The position numbers and the translations under genes were made by a program. Under the pieces are notes generated by a model. It was given only the letters and a program-made list of their open reading frames with translations, did no database searches and was not told the origin of the DNA. Source: Bolinopsis microptera (Eukaryota; Ctenophora; Tentaculata; Lobata; Bolinopsidae). Taken from it: a stretch of 64,000 nucleotides of DNA. The stretch covers positions 18,245,118 to 18,309,117 of the forward strand of contig NC_087078.1 in assembly GCF_026151205.1 (NCBI RefSeq), written 5' to 3'. Shown in pieces: positions 36,901-58,082 of the stretch (position 1 is the first letter of the stretch; every line of letters starts with the position of its first letter).

Positions 36901-39900
36901 AATCCCGAATAAAACTGCAAAATCATATTGTCCCAATCTCTGTCCCATTTTCAGTTTTTGAAGATGAAATTTCCAGGACCGAAATTTTACAGTTTTTACC
37001 TATTTTTTCACCCGCAACCGATTAATAAGTCAACCATATCTGCCATATGACACGATTGAGGTGCTGGAAGCTTGATTTCGGTCGGAGGAAGCCCACAGCA
37101 GAAAGCTTAACAAAACGAAAAGCTGTATTTTCAAAATTCTGTCCCATTTTCAAATGTGAAATTTTCTGAACACAAATTTGACAGATTGGATGAACTTTTT
37201 GCCCAGAAACCAATTAGTCAGCTAATTGATGATGGTATGAAACCGAATTGAGATACTGGGAGTCAAAATCCCGAATAAAACTGCAAAATCATATTGTCCC
37301 AATCTCTGTCCCATTTTCAGTTTTGAAGATGAAATTTCCAGGACCGAAATTTTACAGTTTTTACCTATTTTTTCACCCGCAACCAATTAATAAGTCAACC
37401 ATATCTGCCATATGACACGATTGAGGTGCTGGAAGCTTGATTTCGGTCGGAGGAAGCCCACAGCAGAAAGCTTAACAAAACGAAAAGCTGTATTTTCAAA
37501 ATTCTGTCCCATTTTCAAATGTGAAATTTTCTGAACACAAATTTGACAGATTGGATGAACTTTTTGCCCAGAAACAATTAGCAGCTAATTGATGATGGTA
37601 TGAAACCGAATTGAGGTACTGGAGTCAAAATCCCGAATAAAACTGCAAAATCATCCCAATCTCTGTCCCATTTTCAGTTTTTGAAGATGAAATTTCCAGG
37701 ACCGAAATTTTACAGTTTTACTATTTTTTCACCCGCAACCAATTAATAAGTCAACCATAGCTGCCATATGACACGATTGAGGTGCTGGAAGTTTGATTTC
37801 GGTCGGAGGAAGCCCACAGCAGAAAGCTCAAACAAACGAAAAGCTGTATTTTCAAAATTCTGTCCCATTTTCAAATGTGAAATTTTCTGAACACAAATTT
37901 GACAGATTGGATGAACTTTTTGCCCAGAAACCAATTAGCAGCTAATTGATCATGGTATGAAACCGAATTGAGGTACTGGGAGTCAAAATCCCGAATAAAA
38001 CTGCAAAATCATATTGTCCCAATCTCTGTCCCATTTTCAGTTTTTGAAATGAAATTTCCAGGACCGAAATTTTACAGTTTTTACCTATTTTGTCACCCGC
38101 AACCAATTAATAAGTCAACCATAGCTGCCATATGACACGATTGAGGTGCTGGAAGCTTGATTTCGGTCGGAGGAAGCCCACAGCAGAAAGCTCAACAAAA
38201 CGAAAAGCTGTATTTTCAAAATTCTGTCCCATTTTCAAATGTGAAATTTTCTGAACACAAATTTGACAGATTGGATGAACTTTTTGCCCAGAAACCAATT
38301 AGCAGCTAATTGATCATGGTATGAAACCGAATTGAGGTACTGGGAGTCAAAATCCCGAATAAAATTGCAAAATCATATTGTCCCAATCTCTGTCCCATTT
38401 TCAGTTTTTGAAGATGAAATTTCCAGGACCGAAATTTTACAGTTTTTACCTATTTTTTCACCCGCAACCAATTAATAAGTCAACCATAGCTGCCATATGA
38501 CACGATTGAGGTGCTGGAAGTTTGATTTCGGTCGGAGGAAGCCCACAGCAGAAAGCTCAACAAAACGAAAAGCTGTATTTTCAAAATTCTGTCCCATTTT
38601 CAAATGTGAAATTTTCTGAACACAAATTTGACAGATTGGATGAACTTTTTGCCCAGAAACCAATTAGCAGCTAATTGATGATGGTATGAAACCGAATTGA
38701 GATACTGGGAGTCAAAATCCCGAATAAAACTGCAAAATCATATTGTCCCAATCTCTGTCCCATTTTCAGTTTTTGAAATGAAATTTCCAGGACCGAAATT
38801 TTACAGTTTTTACTGATTTTTTCACCCGCAACCAATTAATAAGTCAACCATAGCTGCCATATGACACGATTGAGGTGCTGGAAGCTTGATTTCGGTCGGA
38901 GGAAGCCCACAGCAGAAAGCTCAACAAAACGAAAAGCTGTATTTTCAAAATTCTGTCCCATTTTCAAATGTGAAATTTTCTGAACACAAATTTGACAGAT
39001 TGGATGAACTTTTTGCCCAGAAACCAATTAGCAGCTAATTGATCATGGTATGAAACCAAATTGAGGTACTGGGAGTCAAAATCCCGAATAAAATTGCAAA
39101 ATCATATTGTCCCAATCTCTGTCCCATTTTCAGTTTTTGAAGATGAAATTTCCAGGACCGAAATTTTACAGTTTTTACTGATTTTGTCACCCGCAACCAA
39201 TTAATAAGTCAACCATAGTGCCATATGACACGATGAGGTGCTGGAAGTTTGATTTCGGTCGGAGGAAGCCCACAGCAGAAAGCTCAACAAAACGAAAAGC
39301 TGTATTTTCAAAATTCTGTCCCATTTTCAAATGTGAAATTTTCTGAACACAAATTTGACAGATTGGATGAACTTTTTGCCCAGAAACAAATTAGCAGCTA
39401 ATTGATCATGGTATGAAACCAAATTGAGGTACTGGGAGTCAAAATCCCGAATAAAACTGCAAAATCATATTGTCCCAATCTCTGTCCCATTTTCAGTTTT
39501 GAAGATGAAATTTCCAGGACCGAAATTTTACAGTTTTTACCTGATTTTTTTCACCCGCAACCAATAAGTAAGTCAACTATAGGTGCCATATGACACGACT
39601 GAGGTGCTGGAAGTTTGATTTCGGTCGGAGGAAGCCCACAGCAGAAAGCTCAACAAAACGAAAAGCTGTATTTTCAAAATTCTGTCCCATTTTCAAATGT
39701 GAAATTTTCTGAACACAAATTTGACAGATTGGATGAACTTTTTGCCCAGAAACAAATTAGCAGCTAATTGATCATGGTATGAAACCAATTGAGGTACTGG
39801 GAGTCAAAATCCCGAATAAAACTGCAAAATCATATTGTCCCAATCTCTGTCCCATTTTCAGTTTTTGAAGATGAAATTTCCAGGACCGAAATTTTACAGT

Positions 39901-41360
39901 TTTTACTGATTTTTTCACCCGCAACCAATAAGTAAGTCAACTATAGGTGCCAAATGACACGACTGAGGTGCTGGAAGTTTGATTTCGGTCGGAGGAAGCC
40001 CACAGCAGAAAGCTCAACAAAACGAAAAGCTGTATTTTCAAAATTCTGTCCCATTTTCAAATGTGAAATTTTCTGAACACAAATTTGACAGATTGGATGA
40101 ACTTTTTGCCAGAAACAAATTAGCAGCTAATTGATCATGGTATGAAACCAAATTGAGGTACTGGGAGTCAAAATCCCGAATAAAACTGCAAAATCATATT
40201 GTCCCAATCTCTGTCCCTTTTCGTTTTTATGAAAAGGGGAAAAATTTTTCCAGAAACCAATTTTAATTATATCCCGCCGGGGGGGATTTTTTCAACCCCC
40301 AAAAAATTAAAAAAGAAAAAACCCAAAACGCCCCTTTTCAAATTTTAAATTTTTGAAACCTTGACTTGGAGAAGCCCAAAAAAAAGCAGAAAGTAAAAAA
40401 CAAAAGGGGGCTGTAAAAATTCAAATTTCCCTTTTCCCCCCCCCCCATTTTCATTTTTTAAAATAAACCAACAAATTTTACGTTTTTACTTTTTTTCCCG
40501 AAAACCAAATTTTAAAAATAAAATTGATATGGAAAACATTGAGGTCTGGAAATTTATTTTTCCGAAAAGCCCCCCCCAAAAGTCCCCAAAAACATTTTCC
40601 CAATTCTGTCCCCCTTTTCAAATTTTTTTGAAAAAATTTTAAATTTAGAATTTTCCCGAAAAATTACAGTTTTAAATTTTAAAAATTGGGGACGGGGGAA
40701 AACCAATAAAAGAAAACGCTTACAAAAGCTTGTATTTTCAAAATTCTGTCCCATTTTCAAATGTGAAATTTTCTGAACACAAATTTGACAGATTGGATGA
40801 ACTTTTTGCCCAGAAACCAATTAGCAGCTAATTGATGATGGTATGAAACCGAATTGAGATACTGGGAGTCAAAATCCCGAATAAAATTGCAAAATCATAT
40901 TGTCCCAATCTCTGTCCCATTTTCAGTTTTTGAAAATGAAATTTCCAGGACCGAAATTTTACAGTTTTTACTGATTTTGTCACCCGCAACCAATTAATAA
41001 GTCAACCATAGCTGCCATATGACACGATTGAGGTGCTGGAAGTTTGATTTCGGTCGGAAGAAGCCCACAGCAGAAAGCTCAACAAAACGAAAAGCTGTAT
41101 TTTCAAAATTCTGTCCCATTTTCAAATGTGAAATTTTCTGAACACAAATTTGACAGATTGGATGAACTTTTTGCCCAGAAACAAATTAGCAGCTAGTTGA
41201 TCATGGTATGAAACCAAATTGAGGTACTGGGAGTCAAAATCCCGAATAAAATTGCAAAATCATATTGTCCCAATCTCTGTCCCATTTTCAGTTTTTGAAG
41301 ATGAAATTTCCAGGACCGAAATTTTACAGTTTTTACCTATTTTTTCACCCGCAACCAATT
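12950..41360. repeat. ~365-bp satellite array, about 78 monomers
   Basis: Monomers are marked by GAGGTGCTGGAAG, TTTCGGTCGGAGGAAGCCC, ATTCTGTCCCATTTTC and CCAATCTCTGTCCCATTTTC. Adjacent copies are 364-366 bp apart. Two common monomer classes alternate: one with CTATTTTTTCACCCGCAACC and GGAAGCTTG, the other with CTGATTTT, a CAATAAGTAAG spacer and GGAAGTTTG. Class-specific spacing of about 730 and 1097 bp shows two- and three-monomer higher-order units. The leftmost monomer (12950-13130) is strongly diverged, as expected at an array edge. The array ends sharply at about 41360. A 60- to 63-residue minus-strand frame recurs in many copies but is a by-product of homogenisation. Confidence 0.97.
40210..40735. 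other. Corrupted satellite segment
   Basis: The satellite is recognisable only in outline. Runs of C, G, A and T are lengthened or shortened everywhere (for example a run of about 13 C near 40437) and clean monomers resume on both sides. This is more like a poor consensus than biological decay. Confidence 0.75.
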
Positions 41361-41609
41361 AGAAGGTACTCCCCAACCTTTTATGAAAATACGTACCATC
41401 TCCCAACTAGTGCTCTCTGCTGTAGTATTTATACCCTTATTATATACTCTTGTTAGGAGACTTTGTCTCTTCTAGTTCTCTACCCGGAAGCCGTCCCAGC
41501 TACACTCAATTGAGCTGTCTAGATTTCTCAGTCTTATTACCTAAAATTATCACACCGCTTGTTAAATTAAAATTAGTTTTTGCTATTCCAGAACCCTCTT
41601 TTCCCCAAG

Positions 41610-43274
41610 ATGCACGCCCCGAGCGTGTCGGAGAGTTGTGTGGTGTTATTGTTTATAGTGGGGGTTACGTTTGGAGGGGGCTTCGCAACTTCCGCTCTCA
41701 CCATGGCTGAGGATGGGGACGACTGGTAAGCTTACTGAAGCTTACTGAAGATAGAATACAGAATATTATAAATGTTATTTTTATTCGATTGCGATTTTGG
41801 GGAAATTCTTTTCTATGCATTGAACTGTTTCAAACCAAATGTCATCAGGAAATTGCTCTTTTACCTCAAAATTTCGTTTAAGCTTGAACATCTAGTTAAA
41901 ATTTGCAACATATGATCCTGAATCATGGCAAATAGATAAATTTTCACTTAAATTAGGTCAGAGCTGCAAGTACCTTAAATCAGTCTCCTCGTGCAGGTAC
42001 GAAGGTCTCGAGAAACCGGACTGGACACCCCCTAACTCTGTGTTTGGTCCTGTTTGGGCTGCACTTTACCTCCTCATGTCCTTTGCAGGTAGTGACTTGT
42101 GGTGCATATTAAATACTGTCTTATCCAGTTTGCACCTAAACTGGTGTTGTAGATCAGATGTTGTAGGAGCTGTTGAGTGGCAAATACAAATCTAAAAAGC
42201 CCTGCGAAAAGGACCCTGCAACAAACAAACAACAACATTAATTGTTGTTTGTTTGTTGCAGGATTGGGTTTCTTATTGATAATCTAAAATTCTTCCCGTT
42301 ATCATTTTGCCCATATTGAATGAACTGCCAAAGTTTTTAGTTTGTTCCACGAGTAATTTCAACTAATAACTTTAAACATGAACTTAATCACGTGACAGAA
42401 TATTCAAAAATGCAGCGTTCTTGGTGTGGAGAAGGGGAGGTTTCATGAAGCAAGCGTTACCTCTCTCGCTCTACACAGTACAGCTGGTGGCTAACTTCTC
42501 CTGGGTCTTCATCTACTTGGAAGCTAGAGACCTGCTGGCAGTTAGTAGTGATTTGTTGTGTTTTTATAACATATATATCAAAACATGTTTTCAGTTCCTT
42601 CATAATCCATCGGTCTAATATTGCAATAATCATGATGGCGATTGGCGATGTTCATGGTGTTATTGTCATTGATATATAAATGTTACCCGATTTTCCCGAT
42701 CGATTCTCTGAATATAATTCTACTCAAATTTAAATTTTACACAATTTTTATCTGTTATACTCTACAGTGTACACTCAGACACTACAGCCACATTTAAATT
42801 CTACAATTTTAAAGTGTGCACCATGTTATATTTATAACCCATGCTCAATACAGGCGTTCATAGAGCTGTGCTGTTTATGGGTACTGATAATAATAACTGC
42901 AATTCTCTTTGGTAGAGTCCGTAAGAGTGCAGGTATAGTAGTAACATTAGTAGTAACTAGTAACTTTGTTACACTTAATAACCAAGCAATTAAAACCTAC
43001 TTTAAATTATAAAGCTTAACGCCATAGGAAATCACTTGAATTTTCTATCTACATTTTTAGTAGAATCTTGTGTTGCATTCCACCCAAATTTACTAATATG
43101 GTCCACATAATCTTAGTTTATGAATTGAATTATAAATGAATTTTTAAAAACAACTCTGTAATTTCAGCGTTCCTGCTTGCACCGTACATAGCCTGGGTAG
43201 CGTTTGCTGGATCTCTAAACTTAGAACTGTGGCTTTTAAACAAAGATAACGAAGATAGCAAGAAGTCGAGCTGA
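41610..43274 (+). CDS. TSPO: Translocator protein TSPO, five exons
   Basis: TSPO (peripheral benzodiazepine receptor) is a five-helix protein of the outer mitochondrial membrane that binds cholesterol and porphyrins. Exons 41610-41725, 41997-42088, 42416-42540, 42854-42932 and 43168-43274 join in phase to 519 nt, giving 172 residues, the usual family length. The family signature is unmistakable: KPDWTPPNSVFGPVWAALY at the end of the first loop and start of helix 2, then LPLSLYTVQLVANFSWVFIY in helix 3 and APYIAWVAFAGSLN in helix 5. The start ATG gives a short leader followed by helix 1 (VVLLFIVGVTFGGGFA). In the C-terminal cholesterol-recognition (CRAC) region the sequence is SLNLELWLLNKDN, without the tyrosine found in vertebrate TSPO. 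The gene begins only about 250 bp after the satellite array, so its promoter must be short or overlap the array edge. Confidence 0.95.
42215..42262. repeat. Perfect 21-bp stem hairpin in TSPO intron 2
   Basis: CCTGCAACAAACAAACAACA (42215 onward) pairs over 21 bp with TGTTGTTTGTTTGTTGCAGG ending at 42262, with a six-base loop CATTAA. The right arm resembles a splice acceptor (T/G-rich, then GCAG|G). Confidence 0.9.
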
Positions 43275-44171
43275 TTGATTTTAACTTGATTGGATCAGGC
43301 GTGTTTACCTGCCTGTTTAATCTTACTGTATGAGAAATCCGGAAAGAAGACCACAGAAATCTCATCCACCTGAATTCTTCCGCTGATTTGTGAGCATTCA
43401 ATTAACTAATCTCAACGACCCTTATATGGTCGTTGCTTGTGAGGATACCCTTGTTCCCAGTACAGCGGCCCGGAATGATAAACTTTAAGATATATTAGTA
43501 GATACTAATAGTAGTATAGATACTGGCGGCGTATCTAACTATCAGTATTTTGAACTGTAAAATAATATAATTGTCTGAACTTATTTATATTATCACATTT
43601 CTTGGCAGTTGGCAATAATTTAATCAGCATTTTCAAATTGTTTTTAAATATTGAGCGGTTATTTAAATTTTGCACTTGATACATTCATCCTAATTTTACC
43701 AATTGCTTAAAGATAAAAGCCTTTCTGAGGCCGAGTTAAATTACAAATCTTACTTATTCGGGATGCAATGTATAGCAAAGCAATACAATAGGCTTTGTAG
43801 TCATTGCGATGACCAAATAGTAATACCATATTCCTTTATACATCATCACTAAGGTGAGGATAAAATAGTTTTCTACTCATTCAGAACCGTACAGAAGGAG
43901 ACAATGAGATTGAGACATTCCGAACCACGTAAAGGTGATCTCAAGTACAATTATAGGGAGTACTACCTATCCAGAGTTACTTGAGACGTTGCACAGATAT
44001 TGTTGCGTCAAATGACCTCCTCTAGCCAATGAGAGACAGTTAAATAGTAATCCGTGAAATGTCCCCTACTCAAATAATATAATCGACACCCTGGCTCTAT
44101 GATAAGATAATATGATATGAAGGATTTGAGTCATTTAACCATAGTACAGTTCGATTTGTCAACAACTCAAC
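43275..44171. other. Intergenic, with a duplicated block at 43390-43745
   Basis: 43390-43745 (from AATCTCAACGACCC to TTTCTGAGGCCGA) is similar in order to 46990-47390, with indels. The rest is unremarkable upstream sequence of the receptor gene. No gene was seen. Confidence 0.7.
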
Positions 44172-45471
44172 ATGAAAGTGTTTGTTTCCCTCCTCTGTAT
44201 CATCATGATAGCGAGTAAGTTTATATATTCTTTAAAAACCATTAATCCTTTTAATTTTAAATTGCAAAATAAAGAAGAGAGTCCCTCTGATTTTAAAACT
44301 GAATTGCAACAATATCACCTCAAAATTAGCAAGTTCTGTTTTCCAAGGTGCAGCAGAACAGTTTACGATATGGAAGACAGACAGTGAGCGCTCCTACGAA
44401 GGGTTACTGATGGTGAGTATCAACGGAGCAGCTCGTAAAAACGTATGTCGACACTATTCTTCTTACTATTACTATCCCGATGCAAGTACTTCTCTCCAGA
44501 TCTGCAAGAAGCTACACTTCCACCTACTTGTCTCCGTGGACATCACAAGCGGCAGCCTCTATCCGTTCCGCAATCACTACTCCTCAGGTATGTACAAACT
44601 AAGGGGCTGTAACCCAACTTGTAGTTACAGTTCATCTTCTGCTTGTACTAGCATAAGTTATTACACCAAGATCTCTTGCGGATGCTCTGGAAACTTCTAT
44701 GCAACAGCTGACGGCTGCATCTCCTGCCCAACAAACAGTGTAAACGCAACTGGTACTGTGGGTAGATGTTCCTGCGAAGCTGGCCTGTACTGGTCGGGGG
44801 GTCACTGTCTACCTTGTCCAGCGTACAAGTATAGTGCTGCTAACTCAGTGAACTGCACCCAGTGTCCTAACGGAGCTACCTCCACCCCTGGTTCAAGTAA
44901 CTGTGTCTGCTTTCCAGGGCTACACAAGGAAGGTACAGAGTGTAGGGAATGTGGTGGGAACACTTTCAGTGTTCGGAACAGCACATCTTGTACAAATTGT
45001 CCTGAAAACAGCACCGCCTCTCTCGACCACTCTGCTTGTGAGTGTCTGGGCAACTATCTCTGGAACCCAGCCGGCAACAACTGCACTGAGACAGAGAAAC
45101 ACCACTCAGAGGAACCTTCAACCAACATGACTACCACAGTGCCATCGAACAACGCCGCTCAACCATTAACCACAAAGAATAATATCACCCAAAACAACAA
45201 GCAGACAGCAGCTCCGCAAATACTGGACAAAAAGACCAAACTTGGAAATCCTCATCCCGTGACGACAGCACTACTGATTGTGATTCTGGTGGCAGTTCTG
45301 GCTTGCCTCGTTGCAATTGTGATCCGGACATCCTGGAGAAAGACAAAGGAACCCGGGAGGATGATCATGGGAGGACTGCAAGATCGAGATCTCCCGACTG
45401 GACCCCCTCCAAAACCACCAACTTGCTGTGTAGACGAGGAGGATATTTATGTCGACCAAGATATTGCATAA
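44172..45471 (+). CDS. Cysteine-rich type I membrane protein, copy 1
   Basis: Exons 44172-44214 and 44348-45471 join in phase to 388 residues. Exon 1 is a signal peptide (MKVFVSLLCIIMIA). Residues about 30-125 have a GLLMVSING..VC and QICKKLHFH pattern that faintly recalls a scavenger-receptor (SRCR) domain; this is inference. Residues about 125-260 hold three to four cysteine-rich repeats of the ephrin-receptor-like (GCC2/GCC3, TNFR-like) kind, for example CISCPTNSVNATGTVGRCSC. A Ser/Thr/Asn-rich stalk with N-glycosylation sequons follows. One transmembrane helix spans about 320-340 (ALLIVILVAVLACLVAIVI). The cytoplasmic tail carries a proline motif (PPPKPP), a CC pair and an acidic tyrosine motif EEDIYVDQ. 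The role is unknown; adhesion, recognition or immune reception are possible. A second copy lies 9.7 kb away. Confidence 0.85.
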
Positions 45472-45516
45472 CTTAAAGAGCTAGGAGTAGGAGGACGCGA
45501 CTAAACATTATTTTAT

Positions 45517-45661
45517 GGGGTCGTTTACATATTTCGTAATCACTGAGGGGGTTCCAAGTGATTGCGCTGGTGTAATCTTAACACAATTGCTATGACGTGT
45601 AAAACTGATTACGGAGGGGGGAATAACCAAAAAAGTGATTACGTAATATGTGAACGACCCC
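45517..45661. mobile_element. 145-bp MITE with GGGGTCGTTTACAT ends
   Basis: The left end GGGGTCGTTTACATATT and right end AATATGTGAACGACCCC are inverted, continuing inward with CGTAATCAC / GTGATTACG. Termini of the GGGGTCGT..ATTACGT type are known from ISL2EU/PIF-related elements. The target duplication is not clear. Confidence 0.7.
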
Positions 45662-45879
45662 TCATGACCAGTGAAAGGACCTGTGAGTATGGCAAAATAA
45701 GAAAATGGTGGCATAAAATAAGGACGAACTATTGCAGCATTGTTTTTATAATTATAATGATTTTTTCGACTTTTTTACCACTCTTACATCCTAGCCTCAT
45801 ATCATTATCAGGGTTATTGAAAGTGTGAAAATTGGAGTTTGATTTTTTAGCTTGCAATTTTTCAACATCTCATTATTTG

Positions 45880-46254
45880 GGCTCTTACTAAATCGCTCGC
45901 CCAAAAATTTCACGTGACTTTGGTTTTTTTGGTTTTGCAGCCGTACAAAACGGTTTTACATAAACTATAATCCCAACCCTAACCCTAACCATAACCCCGA
46001 AGCTATCCATAATCTTAACCACAACCCTAACCCTAACCCGAGCCCGAAATAATCGAATTCACGTTTTACTAGCCTGTCACGTGACCAAAACGGTTTTTTG
46101 CCCATAACTCTCCAGGGAAGCATTTTAACCCTACGTCATGGGGGGTGATTCAGAATCAGCGTCCAAAAATACACCGATCTAGATCACTTTCATGCCTAAA
46201 GGGCCTTTTCACAAGAATTTTCTTAAAATTTGGGCGAGCGATTTAGTAGGAGCG
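45880..46254. mobile_element. 375-bp MULE-type MITE, TSD CATTATTTG
   Basis: CATTATTTG at 45871-45879 and 46255-46263 flank inverted ends containing TACTAAATCGCTCGCCCA. The paralogous sequence at 46890-46912 (CATTTCATTTAATTTGACC) looks like the empty site. The centre has telomere-like CCCTAA units (about 45974-46040) and two CACGTGA boxes. Confidence 0.75.
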
Positions 46255-47966
46255 CATTATTTGACCATGACAGTCAAACATTTAGATCAGCAATTAAGAC
46301 ATAAGAATTGGCCTTTGAGAGTGGTATTATGTATACTTATTATATTATTTCAACGGTGGTCCGTGGCAATCATGATTTTTTGCGATATATTAATTGCTCC
46401 TGCGCTGATTACTGGTTTACTAATATTATTTTGAACGGTTTTGGGAATTTTGTTTGACGGTAAAATAGAACTAACCAATTAGGAGCCAATACCATGGTTT
46501 AAGTTTTAACTTGGTGCATTGTTATCCATACATTTTATTTTAAAGCCTATTTGTCAAACATTTCTGATTTGTAGGCATTCAATTAATAATAATTAGTCTC
46601 AATGTATGAAACCAATTGAGTGCAAGATGATACAAATAGTTAAGTGAAGTTGGATGACATCAAATACAATAAACACTTTATGGTGTTCTTGTAATTTTTG
46701 TTCCTCGTTTTTGTCCCATTTGGAAAAAAGGGGCAGAGTCTGAGAGTCGGAGTGCGGTGTATCGGGGTTTTACTTTTTGTTTTACTGTATTGTTTTTATG
46801 ATAATTTTTGAGGTTTGAACTTTTTTGGCCACTCCTGATCCTAGAGTAAAAGTGTGAAATTAGATTTTTTTAGCTTGCAATTTTCCAACATTTCATTTAA
46901 TTTGACCTTGAAACTAACTACAGGAGCCAATATGTATTGTGCTGTAAACTTGGTGCACTGTTATCGATAAATTTCATTTTATTAATTAATCTCAACATCG
47001 ACATGCAACTGACTATAATAATACAAATAGTTGAGTGAAGTTGAATGACAACAAATACAGTAAACACTTCTAATTCTTATATAGCAACATGACAAAAAAC
47101 AACAAATCTCATCGACCCTAAAATGGACGTTGCATGTGATGATGCCTTCATGCGAGTCCCCAGCGAAATAATAGACTTAGATACTGGTAACGTCTTTTGA
47201 ACTGTAAAATAATGTAATGGTCTGAACTAATTATTATTACATTTCTTGACGGTAATTTAATAAGAATTTTCAATTTGTTTTGAAAATTGGATGGTTATTA
47301 GTAATACACTTGATAAATTCATCCTAATTTTACCAATCGTTCAAATTTTACAATTTTCTTAAAAGTCTTTCTGAGGCCGATGAGTAAGATTTCAATATTT
47401 CACAAAAACATTCTTGAAAGAAACCAAAAACAAGATCTAACTTACAAACACGGCTTCTTTTTCCCATTGGAGGTAAACTCAAATAAATGTACTAGTGTGT
47501 CTTTGTACCCAGTACAACCTACAATACTACAGTTCGACATGTATTCATAAAATCAGATAACTTATAATTATATGAGTTATAGTTACCCAAACCGTGTTCA
47601 TTTTCATTACTAATATAGGATAATATTCAATTTTAATTCGAAAAATTGTAAATCTTTAAGCTTAAAAGAAACTGCCGCAATGCTTCATCAAAAAACCAAG
47701 TATATTCATGGAAAGAAAAATGTAAATTTACACTAAATGGTATTGTTCACGTATTTACAGTATGCAAGCACTGCACACAACATCATGTGACCAGCCCTAT
47801 TATTGACCATACTGGTGGAACTAAGATCAAAAATGATATGTAAATCATTGGAATGGCCATAATCATGATCAGATCTTGTTGCTTCCATTGTGCAGAATAA
47901 ACGCTGACTTGGTAATGCGCTACAGCGCTACAGAAAGTTGATAAATAGTCTCCGGATGGATAATGG

Positions 47967-58082
<10,116 letters not shown>

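Larger units (their letters stand above)
45472..47966. other. Intergenic with decayed duplicated receptor flanks
   Basis: The 3' flank of receptor copy 1 (45690-45870) is similar to 46790-46910 and to 55985-56105 after copy 2. 46570-46680 and 46985-47090 also match each other (CAAATAGTTAAGTGAAGTTG and variants), and 46990-47390 matches 43390-43745. These are remains of further duplications without coding sequence. Two small mobile elements are listed separately. Confidence 0.65.

Noticed and set aside
13128-39027. Recurrent 60-63-residue minus-strand frame (MVSGQKVHPICQIC...) in many satellite monomers
   Set aside because: It appears only because homogenised monomers share the same open frame. 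It is closed in the other monomer class, has no flanking gene signals, and its boundaries follow the repeat. I do not treat it as a gene family.
12950-41360. CRISPR-like array
   Set aside because: The repeated unit is ~365 bp without unique spacers, in animal DNA with introns.
44802-45459. Minus-strand frames opposite the receptor gene, mirrored at 55345-55945
   Set aside because: They are shadows of the plus-strand coding exon; their conservation in both copies follows from the duplicated exon.
46192-46434. 80-residue hydrophobic frame after the MITE
   Set aside because: It begins inside the MITE right arm, has no homologue I recognise, and lies in AT-rich sequence that favours hydrophobic codons.
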